The notes under the pieces are model-generated. The model saw only the letters and a program-made list of their open reading frames with translations. It ran no database searches and had not been told where the DNA came from. Below are positions 47,562 through 59,670 of a DNA stretch of 64,000 bases, in pieces. The position numbers and the translations under genes are program-made. Position 1 is the stretch's first letter, and each line of letters begins with the position of its first letter. The stretch spans positions 14,289,723-14,353,722 of the forward strand of contig CM056389.1 of assembly GCA_029718625.1 (NCBI GenBank), written 5' to 3'. This DNA comes from Synaphobranchus kaupii (taxonomy: Eukaryota > Chordata > Actinopteri > Anguilliformes > Synaphobranchidae).

Positions 47562-49358
47562 ATCCCCTAACTAACCCTACGCCCCAAAACACAACCACAA
47601 GCCCTGCCAAAATGTGCCCTAACTAACCCCCCACCCCCAACCACAAACACAACCACAAGCCCTGCCAAAATGTGCCCTAACTAACCCCCCACCCCCAACC
47701 ACAAACACAACCACAAGCCCTGCCAAAATGTGCCCTAACTAACCCCCCACCCCCAACCACAAACACAACCACAAGCCCTGCCAAAATGTGCCTAACTAAC
47801 CCTACGCCCCAAAACACAAACACAACCACAAGCCCCTGCCAAAATGTGCCCTAACTAACCCTACGCCCCAAAACACAAACACAACCACAAGCCCTGCCAA
47901 AATGTGCCCTAACTAACCCCCCACCCCCAACCACAAACACAACCACAAGCCCGCCAAAATGTGCCCTAACTAACCCCCCACCCCCAACCACAAACACAAC
48001 CACAAGCCCTGCCAAAATGTGGCCTAACTAACCCCATGCCCCAAAACACAAACACAACCACAAGCCCTGCCAAAATGTGGCCTAACTAACCCCATGCCCC
48101 AAAAACACAAACACAACCACAAGCCCTGCCAAAATGTGGGCCTAACTAACCCCCCACCCCCAACCACAAACACAACCACAAGCCCTGCCAAAATGTGCCC
48201 TAACTAACCCCCCACCCCCAACCACAAACACAACCACAAGCCCTGCCAAAATGTGCCCTAACTAACCCCCCACCCCCAACCACAAACACAACCACAAGCC
48301 CTGCCAAAATGTGCCCTAACTAACCCCCCACCCCCCAACCACAAACACAACCACAAGCCCCGCCAAAATGTGCCCTAACTAACCCCCCACCCCCAACCAC
48401 AAACACAACCACAAGCCCTGCCAAAATGTGCCCTAACTAACCCCCCACCCCCAACCACAAACACAACCACAAGCCCCGCCAAAATGTGCCCTAACTAACC
48501 CCCCACCCCCAACCACAAACACAACCACAAGCCCTGCCAAAATGTGCCCTAACTAACCCCCCACCCCCAACCACAAACACAACTACAAGCCCTGCCAAAA
48601 TGTGCCCTAACTAACCCCCCACCCCCCAACCCACAAACACAACCACAAGCCCTGCCAAAATGTGCCCTAACTAACCCCCCACCCCCAACCACAAACACCC
48701 CAAGCCCCGCCAAAATGTGCCCTAACTAACCCCCCACCCCCCAACCACAAACACAACCACAAGCCCCGCCAAAATGTGCCCCTAACTAACCCCCCACCCC
48801 CAACCACAAACACAACCACAAGCCCTGCCAAAAATGTGCCCTAACTAACCCCCCACCCCCAACCACAAACACAACCACAAGCCCTGCCAAAATGTGCCCT
48901 AACTAACCCCCCACCCCCAACCACAAACACAACCACAAGCCCTGCCAAAATGTGCCCTAACTAACCCCCCACCCCCCAACCACAAACACAACTACAAGCC
49001 CTGCCAAAATGTGCCCTAACTAACCCCCCACCCCCCAACCACAAACACAACCACAAGCCCTGCCAAAATGTGCCCTAACTAACCCCCCACCCCCAACCAC
49101 AAACACCCCAAGCCCCGCCAAAATGTGCCCTAACTAACCCCCCCACCCCCAACCACAAACACAACCACAAGCCCCGCCAAAATGTGCCCTAACTAACCCC
49201 CCCACCCCCAACCACAAACACAACCACAAGCCCTGCCAAAATGTGCCCTAACTAACCCCCCACCCCCAACCACAAACACCCCAAGCCCCGCCAAAATGTG
49301 CCCTAACTAACCCCCCACCCCCAACCACAAACACAAACACAAGGCCCCACCAAAATGT
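47562..49358. repeat. 58-bp minisatellite array, 31 copies
   Basis: The anchor CCAAAATGT occurs 31 times from about 47607 to 49349, with spacing of 55-60 bp, most often 58 or 59. Each unit holds GCCAAAATGTG, CCCTAACTAACCC, a C/A-rich middle and ACAAACACAACCACAAG. Two middle subtypes occur: a CCCCCCACCCCCAACC form (most units) and a CTACGCCCC/CATGCCCC form in five units confined to the first nine. Units differ by single-base indels in C-runs. A shortened 55-bp unit (ACACCCCAAGCC) occurs three times. On the minus strand each unit has TTAGGG and G5-6 runs. Confidence 0.98.
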
Positions 49359-50285
49359 CTCCTTTTCCTGCCCGTAAAACACAAATGGCTGCCTGAGCAT
49401 GGGCTCGTGGGTAACTGTATCTCACGGCAGCTGCCGTGGTAACCCGAGGCGGGAGAGTTTAGCCTGTTCGGATGGCCCACCGGAGTTACAACAGATAATG
49501 CCGTGTTATGGTGTAAATACGAGCGCCGATGGCAATCGGCCTAGCGCTAACTTCTCATTATTGCTAACCTCGCGGTGCACCACCTTCCCAGGGGAAGGCC
49601 ACTGCCAATGAGGGCCAGGGCTTATCGGAGCCTCGTCTGGACTCCATTTCTTTTCCACCGAGATTATTCACTCAAAAGTAAATGAATAAATGAATAATAA
49701 AACAGAAAGACGTCCCGATCCACCACCATTTTCCAAAAATTACCGAAAGCACATTATCCAGTCCTTGTTTGTGTTTGTTTTAACTTTTCAAGGCCACAGT
49801 TTGTCAGAACTAAAATGTGCTGTAGAACGATGGTGAATGTACTTACAGTATTTAATATTTGAAATAAGTGGATAATTTCCCCGTGTTTCACACGACAGAA
49901 GTTCAACTGGAAAAAGGTTGAATCTGTTTGTATACTGTAAGTACACAGTTTCTAATGCTGTTAGAACAGTGAAATTCTGTTTGAAGAGAATGTGCTTACC
50001 TGACGTCAGACTGGCCACTCACACTGATGCGTTTACCAGCGTTCACACTGAAACGTACTGAAAGGTGTTTGAGTTGGATGCATGTTTAGGGGAAAGCCAG
50101 GGCCATGGCTCTTCACACAGTTACAGTGTCCCGCATCCAGACAGTCGTGCCCCTGTGACCCCGCCCCACCCCCCCTCCCCAATGTGGCCGGTCAGCCCTG
50201 GGTAAATCCGAAAAGCCTCCCAGCGTCTCCATGGCGACTGACCCGAGATGAACAGATGGCCTCAGTGTGGCTCGACTGCAATTAA
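49359..50285. other. Unique non-coding DNA
   Basis: No gene or repeat. Contains the CRE palindrome at 50001-50008. Confidence 0.5.
50001..50008. promoter_or_regulatory. Perfect CRE palindrome TGACGTCA
   Basis: An exact match to the CREB/ATF consensus, read directly. It is isolated, without other promoter elements nearby, and an 8-bp match is expected about once in 65 kb by chance. On the minus strand it abuts CAGGTAAGC, a good splice-donor consensus. Confidence 0.25.
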
Positions 50286-50415
50286 AGAGGGAACGTAACG
50301 TGAAGCAGGGCGGGGGGTGAATTAGAGAGGGGGGCGTGAAGCAGGGAGGGTGGGGGTGATTTTGGGGAAGGAACGTGAAGCAGGGCAGAGTGGGGGGGGG
50401 GGGGTGAGTGTGGGG
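50286..50415. repeat. G-rich minisatellite, three roughly 40-bp copies
   Basis: CGTGAAGCAGGG recurs three times (about 50298, 50336, 50380) with G-rich DNA between, ending in a 14-G run near 50391-50404. The plus strand has quadruplex potential. Confidence 0.85.
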
Positions 50416-50477
50416 TAAGTGGGTCAGAATCAGGATGAGTAGAGCCAGGGAACACATAAGGCCCACGTGCTTCACTA

Positions 50478-50546
50478 ACACACACAGGCACTACATACAC
50501 ACACACGCACACACACACACACAGGCACTACACACACACAGGCACT

Positions 50547-50581
<35 letters not shown>

Positions 50582-50615
50582 CACTACACACACACAGGCA
50601 CTACATACACACACA

Positions 50616-50660
<45 letters not shown>
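50478..50660. repeat. CA microsatellite with GGCACTACA interruptions
   Basis: CA runs are broken by CAGGCACTACATAC or CAGGCACTACACAC at least five times, forming a loose minisatellite, and finish in a long pure CA tract at about 50619-50658. The open frames encode only His-Thr. Confidence 0.95.
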
Positions 50661-50661
<1 letters not shown>

Positions 50662-50805
50662 CACGCTCCACTACACTCAGCCCAGCCTCCTGACACACCA
50701 TTTCCCTGCAAAACAACAACTCAACTCTATTCAACTAACATCCAATACTGCTGTGTGTGTGTGTGTGGCCTAAAAAAAGTGAATTAATATATTCAATAAA
50801 TTAGA

Positions 50806-50831
50806 GGGGGGGGGGGGGGGGGGGGGGGGGG
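50806..50831. repeat. Poly-G tract (26 G)
   Basis: Uninterrupted run of 26 G, counted directly. Confidence 0.9.
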
Positions 50832-52053
50832 TGGTTGGGGTTTCTCTGCATTTACTGCGACACATCCCAGCACTTTATAAACAAGACTAACCCTTGAAAC
50901 ACTTCTACTTCTATCAGCCCCCCACCCCCAAATTTACACACGTTTAAGTGAGATGTAAACCGTCTGATTACGAATGCAAGGGCATATAATGAACGACATT
51001 AATGTATTCGTTTAGTCGGGTTAGGAGTCCGGGCAGCGGAAACGCGCGGCCGAGTTTTAGCGCGGCGATCGGGGGACGGGATGAGCGGAATAAGGTTTCG
51101 GGGCTCAGGGGGCCCCTCCGCATGGCTGGAAAAGGAATAAGGGGCTGGAAATAGCTGCATCAGCTTGTATTTTTCCCAATGAAACCCTTTTCCAGCGGAC
51201 GGACACCTTCCCCACGGTGCACTTTGAGCCAGAAAGGAGCATCCTGAGCCCAAGCGCCGGATGGAAGAGGCCTTAGCGTCGAAAGCAGGCTGGTTCCTGC
51301 GTTTTACCTCTGCGACCGTGAGCGAATCAACAAAAACCATGTCCTGACCCGTCCCCCCCGCCGTTCACCCCCACAAAAAAGAGGAAGAGAAAACATTATA
51401 GCAGGAAGCAAAGTCCCCTCAGACTTTTACAGCGCATCTTGTTCCATAATAATCTTGGCATGTTAAAGTTCCCATTCCTCACGCAGAGAGGCCTGTTCTA
51501 GATTCTGTGAAAGTGTGGCCTGTAGTTGTTTGAGTAGCAGGGAGTCTGGATGTACTTGTCTGGCAATTCATTCGTTTTTTTTTTTTTCTTTTCCATTTTC
51601 CCTCGCTCTACAATGAATCATTACCAACACTTGGAAACTTGGCAACCTCAAACATACTTGTCCGCATGCTAACGAAAGGTCTGTTCTCATCTCATTTCGC
51701 TGAAGTGTGGCCGCGCTCGCTCTAACAGCGAGGGGTCAAACGCTGAACTTTTTGTTGGCAACCCAAGTTTTACCCACCTTTTACAGTTGAATCAGTATCA
51801 AATCAACTGTTGCACAGAAATAGACATCTTTCATTAGTGATGCACGCCATTTATATATTCCAACACAGTGGCGTTTAATCAAGTGCTGGAACTTCTGCCA
51901 GTCAGTTACGGTCTACAGTGAATTCAAGTTCAAGGAGTATTTTGATACACAAACCTAGCTCTGTGTGCCAAAACACTTGCAGGATTGTAAATTTTTAGTT
52001 GGGTTTTTTAAATTTTCCTTCTGAGAGTAGACTTGAAAGTCATGCTTACTGCT
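50832..52053. other. Unique non-coding DNA
   Basis: CpG-rich patch at about 51005-51130 and a T-run near 51576-51588. No gene was recognised. Confidence 0.5.
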
Positions 52054-52150
52054 GTGTGTGCGTGCATTTGTGTGCGTGTGTGTGTGTGTGCGTGCGTGCG
52101 TGCGTGTGTGCGTGCGTGCGTGTGCGCGTGCGCACATGTGTGGGTGTGTT
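52054..52150. repeat. GT/GC alternating tract
   Basis: Alternating GTGTGC and GCGTGC steps, including repeated GTGCGTGC, have strong Z-DNA-forming character. Open frames in it encode Thr-His runs. Confidence 0.93.
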
Positions 52151-52820
52151 TGTGTTTCAGGGCTTTTGAGATTATTTAGCTGTTTTAGTGTGTAGGTGTG
52201 TTCTCAAGGTTTTTGAGGTTATTTAGTTGTGATTCAATTTCTCAAACATCCCTCCCCCAACCACCCCATCCTCTTCCTCCCTCCCCCAACCACCCCATCC
52301 TCTTCCCCCCCCACCCCCACGTGGACAGATGCCCCCCCCCCCTCTCCTTCCGCCCACACGGACAGACTCCCCACTCTTGGCACACAGTGAAGTCCAACAG
52401 GGGCCTGGCTCGGCCCATGCAGTTTGGCCCCATTGATCTTTTCCCTGGCTCATAAGCGACTTCCAGCTCCCCGACTGGCGAATCACACGGTAAATCCGCC
52501 AAACGGCCGTGCTCCACGCTCCCCAGCCCGTCCTCCCCTGCAGGCACTACAGGCTGAGTGTTCCACTCTGCCCTTCAGAGGAGGGGGGGAGGTCAAACGG
52601 TGTCCGTGGCGTCTCTCCACAGATAATGCTTTTTGTTCACTTTTCCGGATCACCCCCAGGACGAGGGGCTGCCGGCGGATAGCCGCCGAGCGGTCGTAAC
52701 GCGCCCCCGAGTCATGGTCGATGTAGCCGCCTGTAACCGTCTTTAAACGGTTATGCTTCGGGTCGTCTTAAGGGACACATTCCTGTGCCCTTTGAAGCCA
52801 GTGAGGAGAAACGCATTAGC
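52151..52820. other. Unique DNA with pyrimidine-rich tandem
   Basis: A 25-bp unit starting CCTCCCCCAACCACCCCATC is repeated twice at about 52250-52305 within a C-rich segment reaching 52340. No gene was recognised. Confidence 0.6.
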
Positions 52821-52884
52821 GGGGGGGGGGGGGGGGGGGGGGGCGGGGGCGGGGGGGGGGGGGGGGGGCGGGGGCGGGGGGGGG
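52821..52884. repeat. G/C tract: G23-C-G5-C-G18-C-G5-C-G9
   Basis: 64 bases of G broken only by four single C. The motif C-G5-C occurs twice between long G-runs, suggesting duplication of a G-run plus CGGGGGC module. Very strong quadruplex potential. Confidence 0.9.
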
Positions 52885-53514
52885 CTTTGTGTATTTACCG
52901 ACACTCAGGTGAACAGGCTCTTTAACTGAAAAGGACTGCTTTCAACCCCCCAGCAGCGCAACACGCACACCCTCCGCCTAAATCCACCTGATACCCGATT
53001 CCCTCCCCCAGGTTATTGAGCGGGATCATTGCTGATCCTCCCCAATTACACCCACCCCCAAATTTCCCTATCACTACAAGCTGCCTGCATTGAGCCCCCC
53101 AGGTAAAAATTCAAAAAAGCAGAGCGCTTATTAAACGCTTTCTTTTTCTTCAGAAAGAAGGAAGTGGTCGATATGTGCTGCCCTTTAAACAGATCGATTT
53201 GCATTAAAAAGGAAGCGAAAGACATATTTATACAGATCAACGCGGGTTTCGCCGTGTCTAAGCAACTTCAGAAATGCGGTTGAATTAACAGGAACTGTTT
53301 TGTCAAACATGGAATAAAGGAAAGGCATTATAGATCAAGCCCTGTTGTAATGAGTACAGCCGAGACCCCGGCTGTAATGACCGTGCTCCCCGTGTAGGGC
53401 CAAAGGCGTTATTAAAAATATCCATAAACAGAATAATTTAAACACACTCTCTGTTTGCTTAACATTCTTTACTTACTGTTGCAACCACTGTGCAGCAGGT
53501 GGAGTATCTACAAC
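52885..53514. other. Unique non-coding DNA
   Basis: Nothing identifiable. Confidence 0.5.
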
Positions 53515-53930
53515 CTTGCTCTGCTCACACACACTCTTCACATACTTATGTTTTCCACACACTCCTCCCTCGCTCTCTTCACACACACTGCTTACATACA
53601 CACACTTTGCACATGCTGCTCACGCGCTCTCCACAAACACTTTACTCACTCCCCACACACACGCCACTCACACCTCTCATCCAAGCCTCTCACACTCTCT
53701 AGAGGTGACTCACACCCTCTCGACACACTTCATGCGTACGTCACACACTCACTGTACACACCCTCCATGCATAGTGTGTGTGCCCCCACAATTACTGACT
53801 ATCCCCACACACCCTCCTCGAACATTACCCACGTACAGTATATTCTCTACACATACACACACGCACGCACACACGCACGCGCACACACACAGCCCTCGCA
53901 TACACGTGCTCACGCCTTCCCACACAAATC
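53515..53930. repeat. Degenerate CACA/CTCACAC simple-sequence region
   Basis: CA-rich words such as CTCACACAC, CACACACTC and CACTCAC recur without fixed period. The 163- and 167-residue frames through it are Thr/His/Ser/Leu-rich artefacts. Confidence 0.8.
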
Positions 53931-56900
53931 ACCCCAAACGCGATAAGCGGTGTGTGGGAGTGTGGACTGCTTCCTGGAGGGAACGGGGCAGATTTGCAGT
54001 GAAGCTCAGCCAAGCCTGAAACCAGTGAATCAATAGTGGCCCGCTTTAGTTACTTTGGCATTAGCTCCCGCCACGGCGGATGAAGGATCGATGCCAAACG
54101 CCAGGCCGTCCGCCGCTGATCTCCCCCCCCTGCCCCCCCCCCCCTCCGTCTCGGCCTGTCCGACCGCCCCTCCGTCCGTCCCTCTGTCTGTCAGCGGGTG
54201 GCACCTGCGACGGCGGTCTCGGCGGCGGCGCGGAGCCCGCACCAAAAAAAAAAACCTCTTTAAAAAAAAAACCCACTTTAAAAATTCAGTGATTCAGCTC
54301 TCTGTTCTGGGGTTAAGGAGAGGTCGCCTCTCTTTGTGGGGGAGGGGGGGGGGGGGGGGGGGGGGGGGGCGCAAGCTATTTGTCTTTTTTCTCTTCACCC
54401 GCAGTCTGTACACCCACCCACAGAATTTCATCCATCAAAATCCACCCAAAACAAGCCGCTCTCAACACACACCGCGTTCCGTGTGCGCCTACCAGCCCCA
54501 AAGAGCGTGGCCTCAATCAAGAGGCTCACAGCTTGAATTCCGCCGCAATCTGAAGCCTACGCCCGTCATTGCCGCTGACTCTTTTTTTTTTTTCCTTCTC
54601 TTCGCCAGAGGGGACTCGCTATCATTTCGTGCAAAATGATTAAAAATGCGTTCGGAATGTTAGATGTTACATCGTCTTTATAAAATGTTCTTATTTATTT
54701 TTTTTGGTCAAGTGTAATTATATATTTTTTATGCATATGGAGCTCTGAAGAGTGAATGCACGGGTACGTCATGTAGAGCTTAACAAAGCCAAAGACACTG
54801 ACTACAAACGCCACAGCAAAATAGCTCTAACTTGGTCTTGAGTGCGGTCAGTGTTTGATGGGGATTAATCCCCATTTCCAGTACACCGGCGCTATAGGGG
54901 ATATAACCGACGACGCAACGTTTGCCCAAAATGACCCCCCCTCATAAGAGGAGCCCTGGAGGTGGACATGCCCCGGACGTCACAGGCCTCGTCAGAGCAG
55001 AAGGCCGGAGAGGCTTTTCCAAAAACCCGGGCCGCAGGTCGGAGGGGAACGACTAAACCCAAAAAAAACCCTGCCTTTCCCTAGCGGGCCCCGCTGCGCG
55101 AGCGAGCGGGCCGCACCGAGCCGACGTTTATGTCCAGGAATGTTCATCGAGAGCTCGTTTCGAAACGAGAGACCATTCGGCCCCCCGTCCATCTCGAACC
55201 CTGGATTTGGATCAGTGTCTGATTTGAGGGACGTTTGGGGCGCATATGGACGCTGAGAGCGTATCTACAATAACCTAGGCTGTTGTCTTACATTATGACC
55301 AGTGCACCAGTACAACGAGGCACGCGTGCCACAGTAGTTAACCCAAGCACCCCAGAATGACGTACAAAGTGCATACAAAAGTAATTATACTAATTGGTTA
55401 GTGTCACAACTGGTAAGCAAGTGTCAATAAGCAGACCCACAGCATGGCGTTAAGTGGCAAAGCGGGCTCAAGAGGGAGTTTGGCAGTATGGTGCGAAGAC
55501 GTATAATGGATTTGACGGTACAGTGTTAAATGTAGCTTCAGTATGTTCAGGGGTGTTTAACCCAGAGTGAACTATCAGAGTTTCGGTCAGGGAAGAGTCC
55601 TGGTTTGTTGAGCCAAGATTTGAACGGGCGGGTTTTTCGGTCTGTGGTGGGAGATGGACAGAGACTTAGGCCTCACACAGCATGTGTACTATAAACATTA
55701 TTTTACTGAAAGCGTGAGCGACAGAGATCAGCAAGTACAGGGAACTGAAGTTCGCTGCACTGCAATGACCTGCCTCGGCACACACGCGTTTAACATACAC
55801 CGCCAGGCCTACCCCAGTCTACCCCACACCCTTCTACCTCAAGCTGATGAATCACACGTTGCTTTAATAAATAGTATTTATTTCTTTGTTTCACACCCCC
55901 CCCTAGCTTGACCGGGTGAAACATCAGGCCTGAGTTGTAAATTAGGTGAAATGTTTTTAAGTCCCCTTTTCAACCTCAGTGACCCTCGACCCCCAGGGTT
56001 TGGGAATCTGGAATCACAATGGCTCGGTCTTTAAAGGGCGGGAGGTTTTTTTTTTTTTGTTAAGGCAGATAAGAAAGGAACCGGATGGTCTCTCTGGGTC
56101 TCGAGAAAGTGGAGAGAGGGCTTAACCATTTAATCTCTAAACCCAGAGAACCGACCCTAAATCAGATTAATACCCAATCAGAGAAGCACAAACAAGATTG
56201 GATTCCGTTCATTGATTTCCTTTTTTCCTCGCTCCAGCGATTATGTGATTCGAGCCGGTGCGGGAATGGGATTTTCGGGAGGGCCGGTTTGCACGTCGCA
56301 GACGGAACGGGGGGGGGCCTGTAAAGTTCCTCCGCGGTGACCGAGTGAGGCGGAGTTTAGTGCAGGCGGGGCTGAAATAAAGCACGCGGGAATGACACCA
56401 GGCGAACGCGTCATGCGGTCAGAGGACGGTGCCCGAACGGACCGTGGGGGTGTCGTCGCCTTCAGTCGCGGTAAATCCGCCGTCGGCGCGAATCAGAAAA
56501 GGGGGGCCTTTGTTCCTCCGCGGCAGTAAAACGCCATCCTTGCGTTGATCGAACTGCTTCTCCGAGAACACCGGGGAAAGCCGGGAGTCAGCACATTCTA
56601 ACTATTGTTATGATTTTTTTTTTGTGAGCTAAGCTAAAGCGTATGAAACTTAAGAACGTGTCCCTGCCCCGGGGGGACACGCCAGACTTAATTCAAAACC
56701 GTAATTCCTTCCACGGGCGCGCTTCTCCTTGGCCTGGATTTTATATCCAAAGATGCGGTCGTGTGTTTGTCAAACCGAGCTGTGAATCGGGAGGGGGGGG
56801 GGGAGTGGGGGAGGGGGGTTTCCGTCCGAAAAGAGAAGGCGCTCAGCCGGCGCTCGCACGAGCCTCCCTCTGAGAACTCGCGCGGAGAGTTGGAAGGACA

Positions 56901-57221
56901 ATGCATCTGCGCGTAGCGCAACGCAACTTTACTCCCTCAAGGGCACGGCAGACTTGCGCTCACAACTGTAATTTGTTCCACAGGCCGCCGCCCCCTCCCC
57001 CAGTCTGGGAGCCCCGTCCCATTCATCACCCCAACAGGGAATCAAACGGAGTCACCAGGGGCGCAGAGATTCAGGGGGAGGGCTTTCTGCTTTCACGCTC
57101 CAGTCATCAACTGTGTAACAACAGCATAATCGCTCCCTCACTTTAACTACATCAAGACGGCGGCCCGAGAAGCCAAAGACAATTTGTCACCGTCTGGCAC
57201 GTTGGGGGATTTCTGTCCGAA
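53931..57221. other. Unique DNA, GC-rich patches
   Basis: CpG-rich at about 54060-54240 and 56250-56580; C-rich at about 54121-54146. The 194-residue plus frame at 54055-54639 crosses A10, G26 and T12 homopolymers and is not credible. No gene was recognised. Confidence 0.5.
54344..54369. repeat. Poly-G tract (26 G)
   Basis: Uninterrupted run of 26 G, counted directly. Confidence 0.9.
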
Positions 57222-57430
57222 GGGGGGGGGGGGGGGGGGGGCACACGCACGCACACACGCATGCACACACACACGCACGCACACACATACATACATACAC
57301 ACACACGCACACACATACATACATACACACGCACGCACACATACATACATACACATGCACACACACGCACACACATGCATACATACACACACACACACAT
57401 ACACGTGCACACACATGCATGCATACACAT

Positions 57431-57480
<50 letters not shown>

Positions 57481-57510
57481 GCGCGCATACATACACAATA
57501 CACAATACAC

Positions 57511-57549
<39 letters not shown>

Positions 57550-57572
57550 CCCTCAAAGGGTGGGGGGGGGGG
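57222..57572. repeat. Composite tract: G20, CA/TACA repeats, (GC)n, (CA)n, G13
   Basis: Twenty G (57222-57241) lead directly into CA/CGCA/CATA repeats (57242-57465), a pure alternating GC block (about 57466-57486), ATACA repeats and (CA)n (to 57547), then G13 (57560-57572). The GC block within CA repeats is the strongest Z-DNA candidate in the window. Confidence 0.95.
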
Positions 57573-59507
57573 GGTATTGGAAGCGTGGGGGGAAGTTGTG
57601 TTTGCAGATTAACTTCCCATTTTTTTGCCAGGTCTGTTCCCATGCATCGTTATTCCCTGGCATCAGCCTCCTTATTTATGAAGTGCTCCCTTGTGGGTAT
57701 AGAGACACACTCCCTGACTGCTGCTCCACAATACAGAGAGGAACCTGCAAAGCTTCCAGCCAAACCTTCCAGCCCCCCCCCCCCCCCCCCCCTCCCCCCT
57801 TCCCTCCTTCTGCTCAGCCTACTCAGGCTAGTCAGCTGCACACTTCCTGGACTTCCTGATGCGCTGAGCAGATAGCTGACCCGCTCTGTCCCTCACAAGT
57901 AGCACCTGTGGCGGACAATCACATCTGACCTCGTGACCTGGCCTCAGGTCACGCTTTGTTTTCTTTGTTACCGTGGCCACCTGGCTTGAGGCAAAAGGGA
58001 AAAAAAAGGAGAAAGAAAAAGGGTTTAATTGTGTTTGTTTTAGCAACAAAAGCCAGAGCAGTCCTAGCCAGCCCTAGAGAAGAGGAGCCCTCGAATGAGC
58101 CGCTAAATACTGCTCACGTCGAATATGAAAACATTTTTGGTAACTTGTCTAAACGCATCTCACTAACTGTATCACGTCCCCGCCACAGCGGTGTTTGTAA
58201 CAGGCTGTAATGAGTCACTTTATAAAAGAACATGGCGGAAAAGTGTGTATCCAGGCGCAAACATGATAAAAAAAAACAACAACAGCTTGACACTTACGTT
58301 ATCAGGTTTCTGCAGCGTGTCCTCCAATAGCGCCGTTCGGGTTATTATAAAAAGAGAAAGACTAAGGGCGGTATGTTTAAGGCAACTGCACATGGACGAT
58401 GGTAAAAACAGCTGATGTCACACCACAGCGACTGACAGGGACATTTGCGAAGCGGAACGGAAACGCTGTAGCCCAGGAAGTTTCCTACGTACGGGCCGGG
58501 AGGAAGTGATGAGAGATATCATGCGAAAGGTGGTTAAAATCTAACTATGTGTGAAGCCGAAGGAAACGACGTGTCGGATTTCAATATGATGAAATGGTTG
58601 AATAGCGAACGTTGGATTAATGCATTTAGACCAAAGTTACATCGCGGTGAAAGAACAGCAAATTGAATCACTTGAGCGTTTAACAGCTGCCTACTCATTT
58701 TGCAAGGACAGAATTTCGACACTAGAAATAAAAAGATGAACTGGTGCACGTGCACTCCGATTCAATGTAATTAGCGACGGTAGGCCCAGTCTATCCTCAC
58801 TGGTAATGCTTTCATCCAGGAAATGTATAGCCTGGGGTCAATATACCTCACACATACTGGGCGCAGGATCTAGCGCTGAACTGCTGGCTCGTCACCTTTA
58901 ATAAATGTAAACTTGTGTGCAAGATGAGTTCATCGGCTAGTATTCAACTCATTAGCACTGGACATACAACCAGCTTCCCTTTATTTCACAGTGAATCTGG
59001 TAATGAAATAAATTCCAATTTCTGGGGTGACGCAATGCGGTAAAGGTCTTGCACAGGCTCAACCAATCAAATCCAAAGCAAAGCAGTTATGACTATACAG
59101 TAATTTATCTGACCTTACCTGGATCATGCTTAATATGGGCTCTGGGGAATGGAAGGATATCTTTATGCACACTTACTGTACAGTTATAAAACCTTCCTAA
59201 CCTGGTAAAGAAAGACACTTTCAGAAAACCACAACTGTGCAAACTATTCTCTAACCAGCTTAAAGGCTTTACATTTGAGTTACAAAGTGATTTTATTAAC
59301 ACATTTTTATATTAGGTCACTTTGGCAATTTGTCAATCCAAACAGTGTTCAGAGATTGACATTCTTTATAAAAATTCAAATGCTCCCTCCAAACAGGCCC
59401 ACACTGGACTTATGTGACATTTGTGGTAAAATAGAGAGGACAAAAAGGTCTGGCACTTTCCAAATGTCAGATAATTAGGTATGGATGGCCCAGGGAGACC
59501 CTGCCAA
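57573..59507. other. Unique non-coding DNA with C20 run
   Basis: Run of 20 C at 57773-57792. Otherwise AT-leaning unique DNA without recognised features. Confidence 0.5.
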
Positions 59508-59670
59508 AAGACTACTGTGTAAGACAGTAGAGGAACAGCCTTATAACTCGAAGGTTGCAGGTTCAAATCCTTAGTGGACCATTGCTGCTGTGCCCTTGAG
59601 TGAGGTACTTAGCCTGAAGGTGTATATATAGATGACACATACAATAAAAGCCATGATAAGATCGTGTGGC
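59508..59670 (+). mobile_element. tRNA-derived fish SINE fragment
   Basis: A perfect B-box, GGTTCAAATCC, lies at 59560-59570. It is followed by TGCTGTGCCCTTGAGTGAGG and TACTTAGCC, a combination I recognise from widespread fish tRNA-derived SINEs. The A-box side is degenerate or truncated and the 3' tail is not clear. Confidence 0.75.

Noticed and set aside
47562..49358. Interstitial telomere
   Set aside because: TTAGGG occurs once per 58-bp unit, not in tandem.
49988..50010. Minus-strand splice donor CAG/GTAAGC
   Set aside because: A good consensus, but no upstream exon with coding or conserved features was found.
54055..54639. 194-residue frame
   Set aside because: Crosses A10, G26 and T12 homopolymers and has no domain.
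57152..57875. Frames of 118-204 residues on both strands
   Set aside because: Translations of CA/GC repeats and poly-G.
59508..59670. Functional tRNA gene
   Set aside because: Only the B-box is intact; the A-box side is degenerate and SINE-specific sequence follows.
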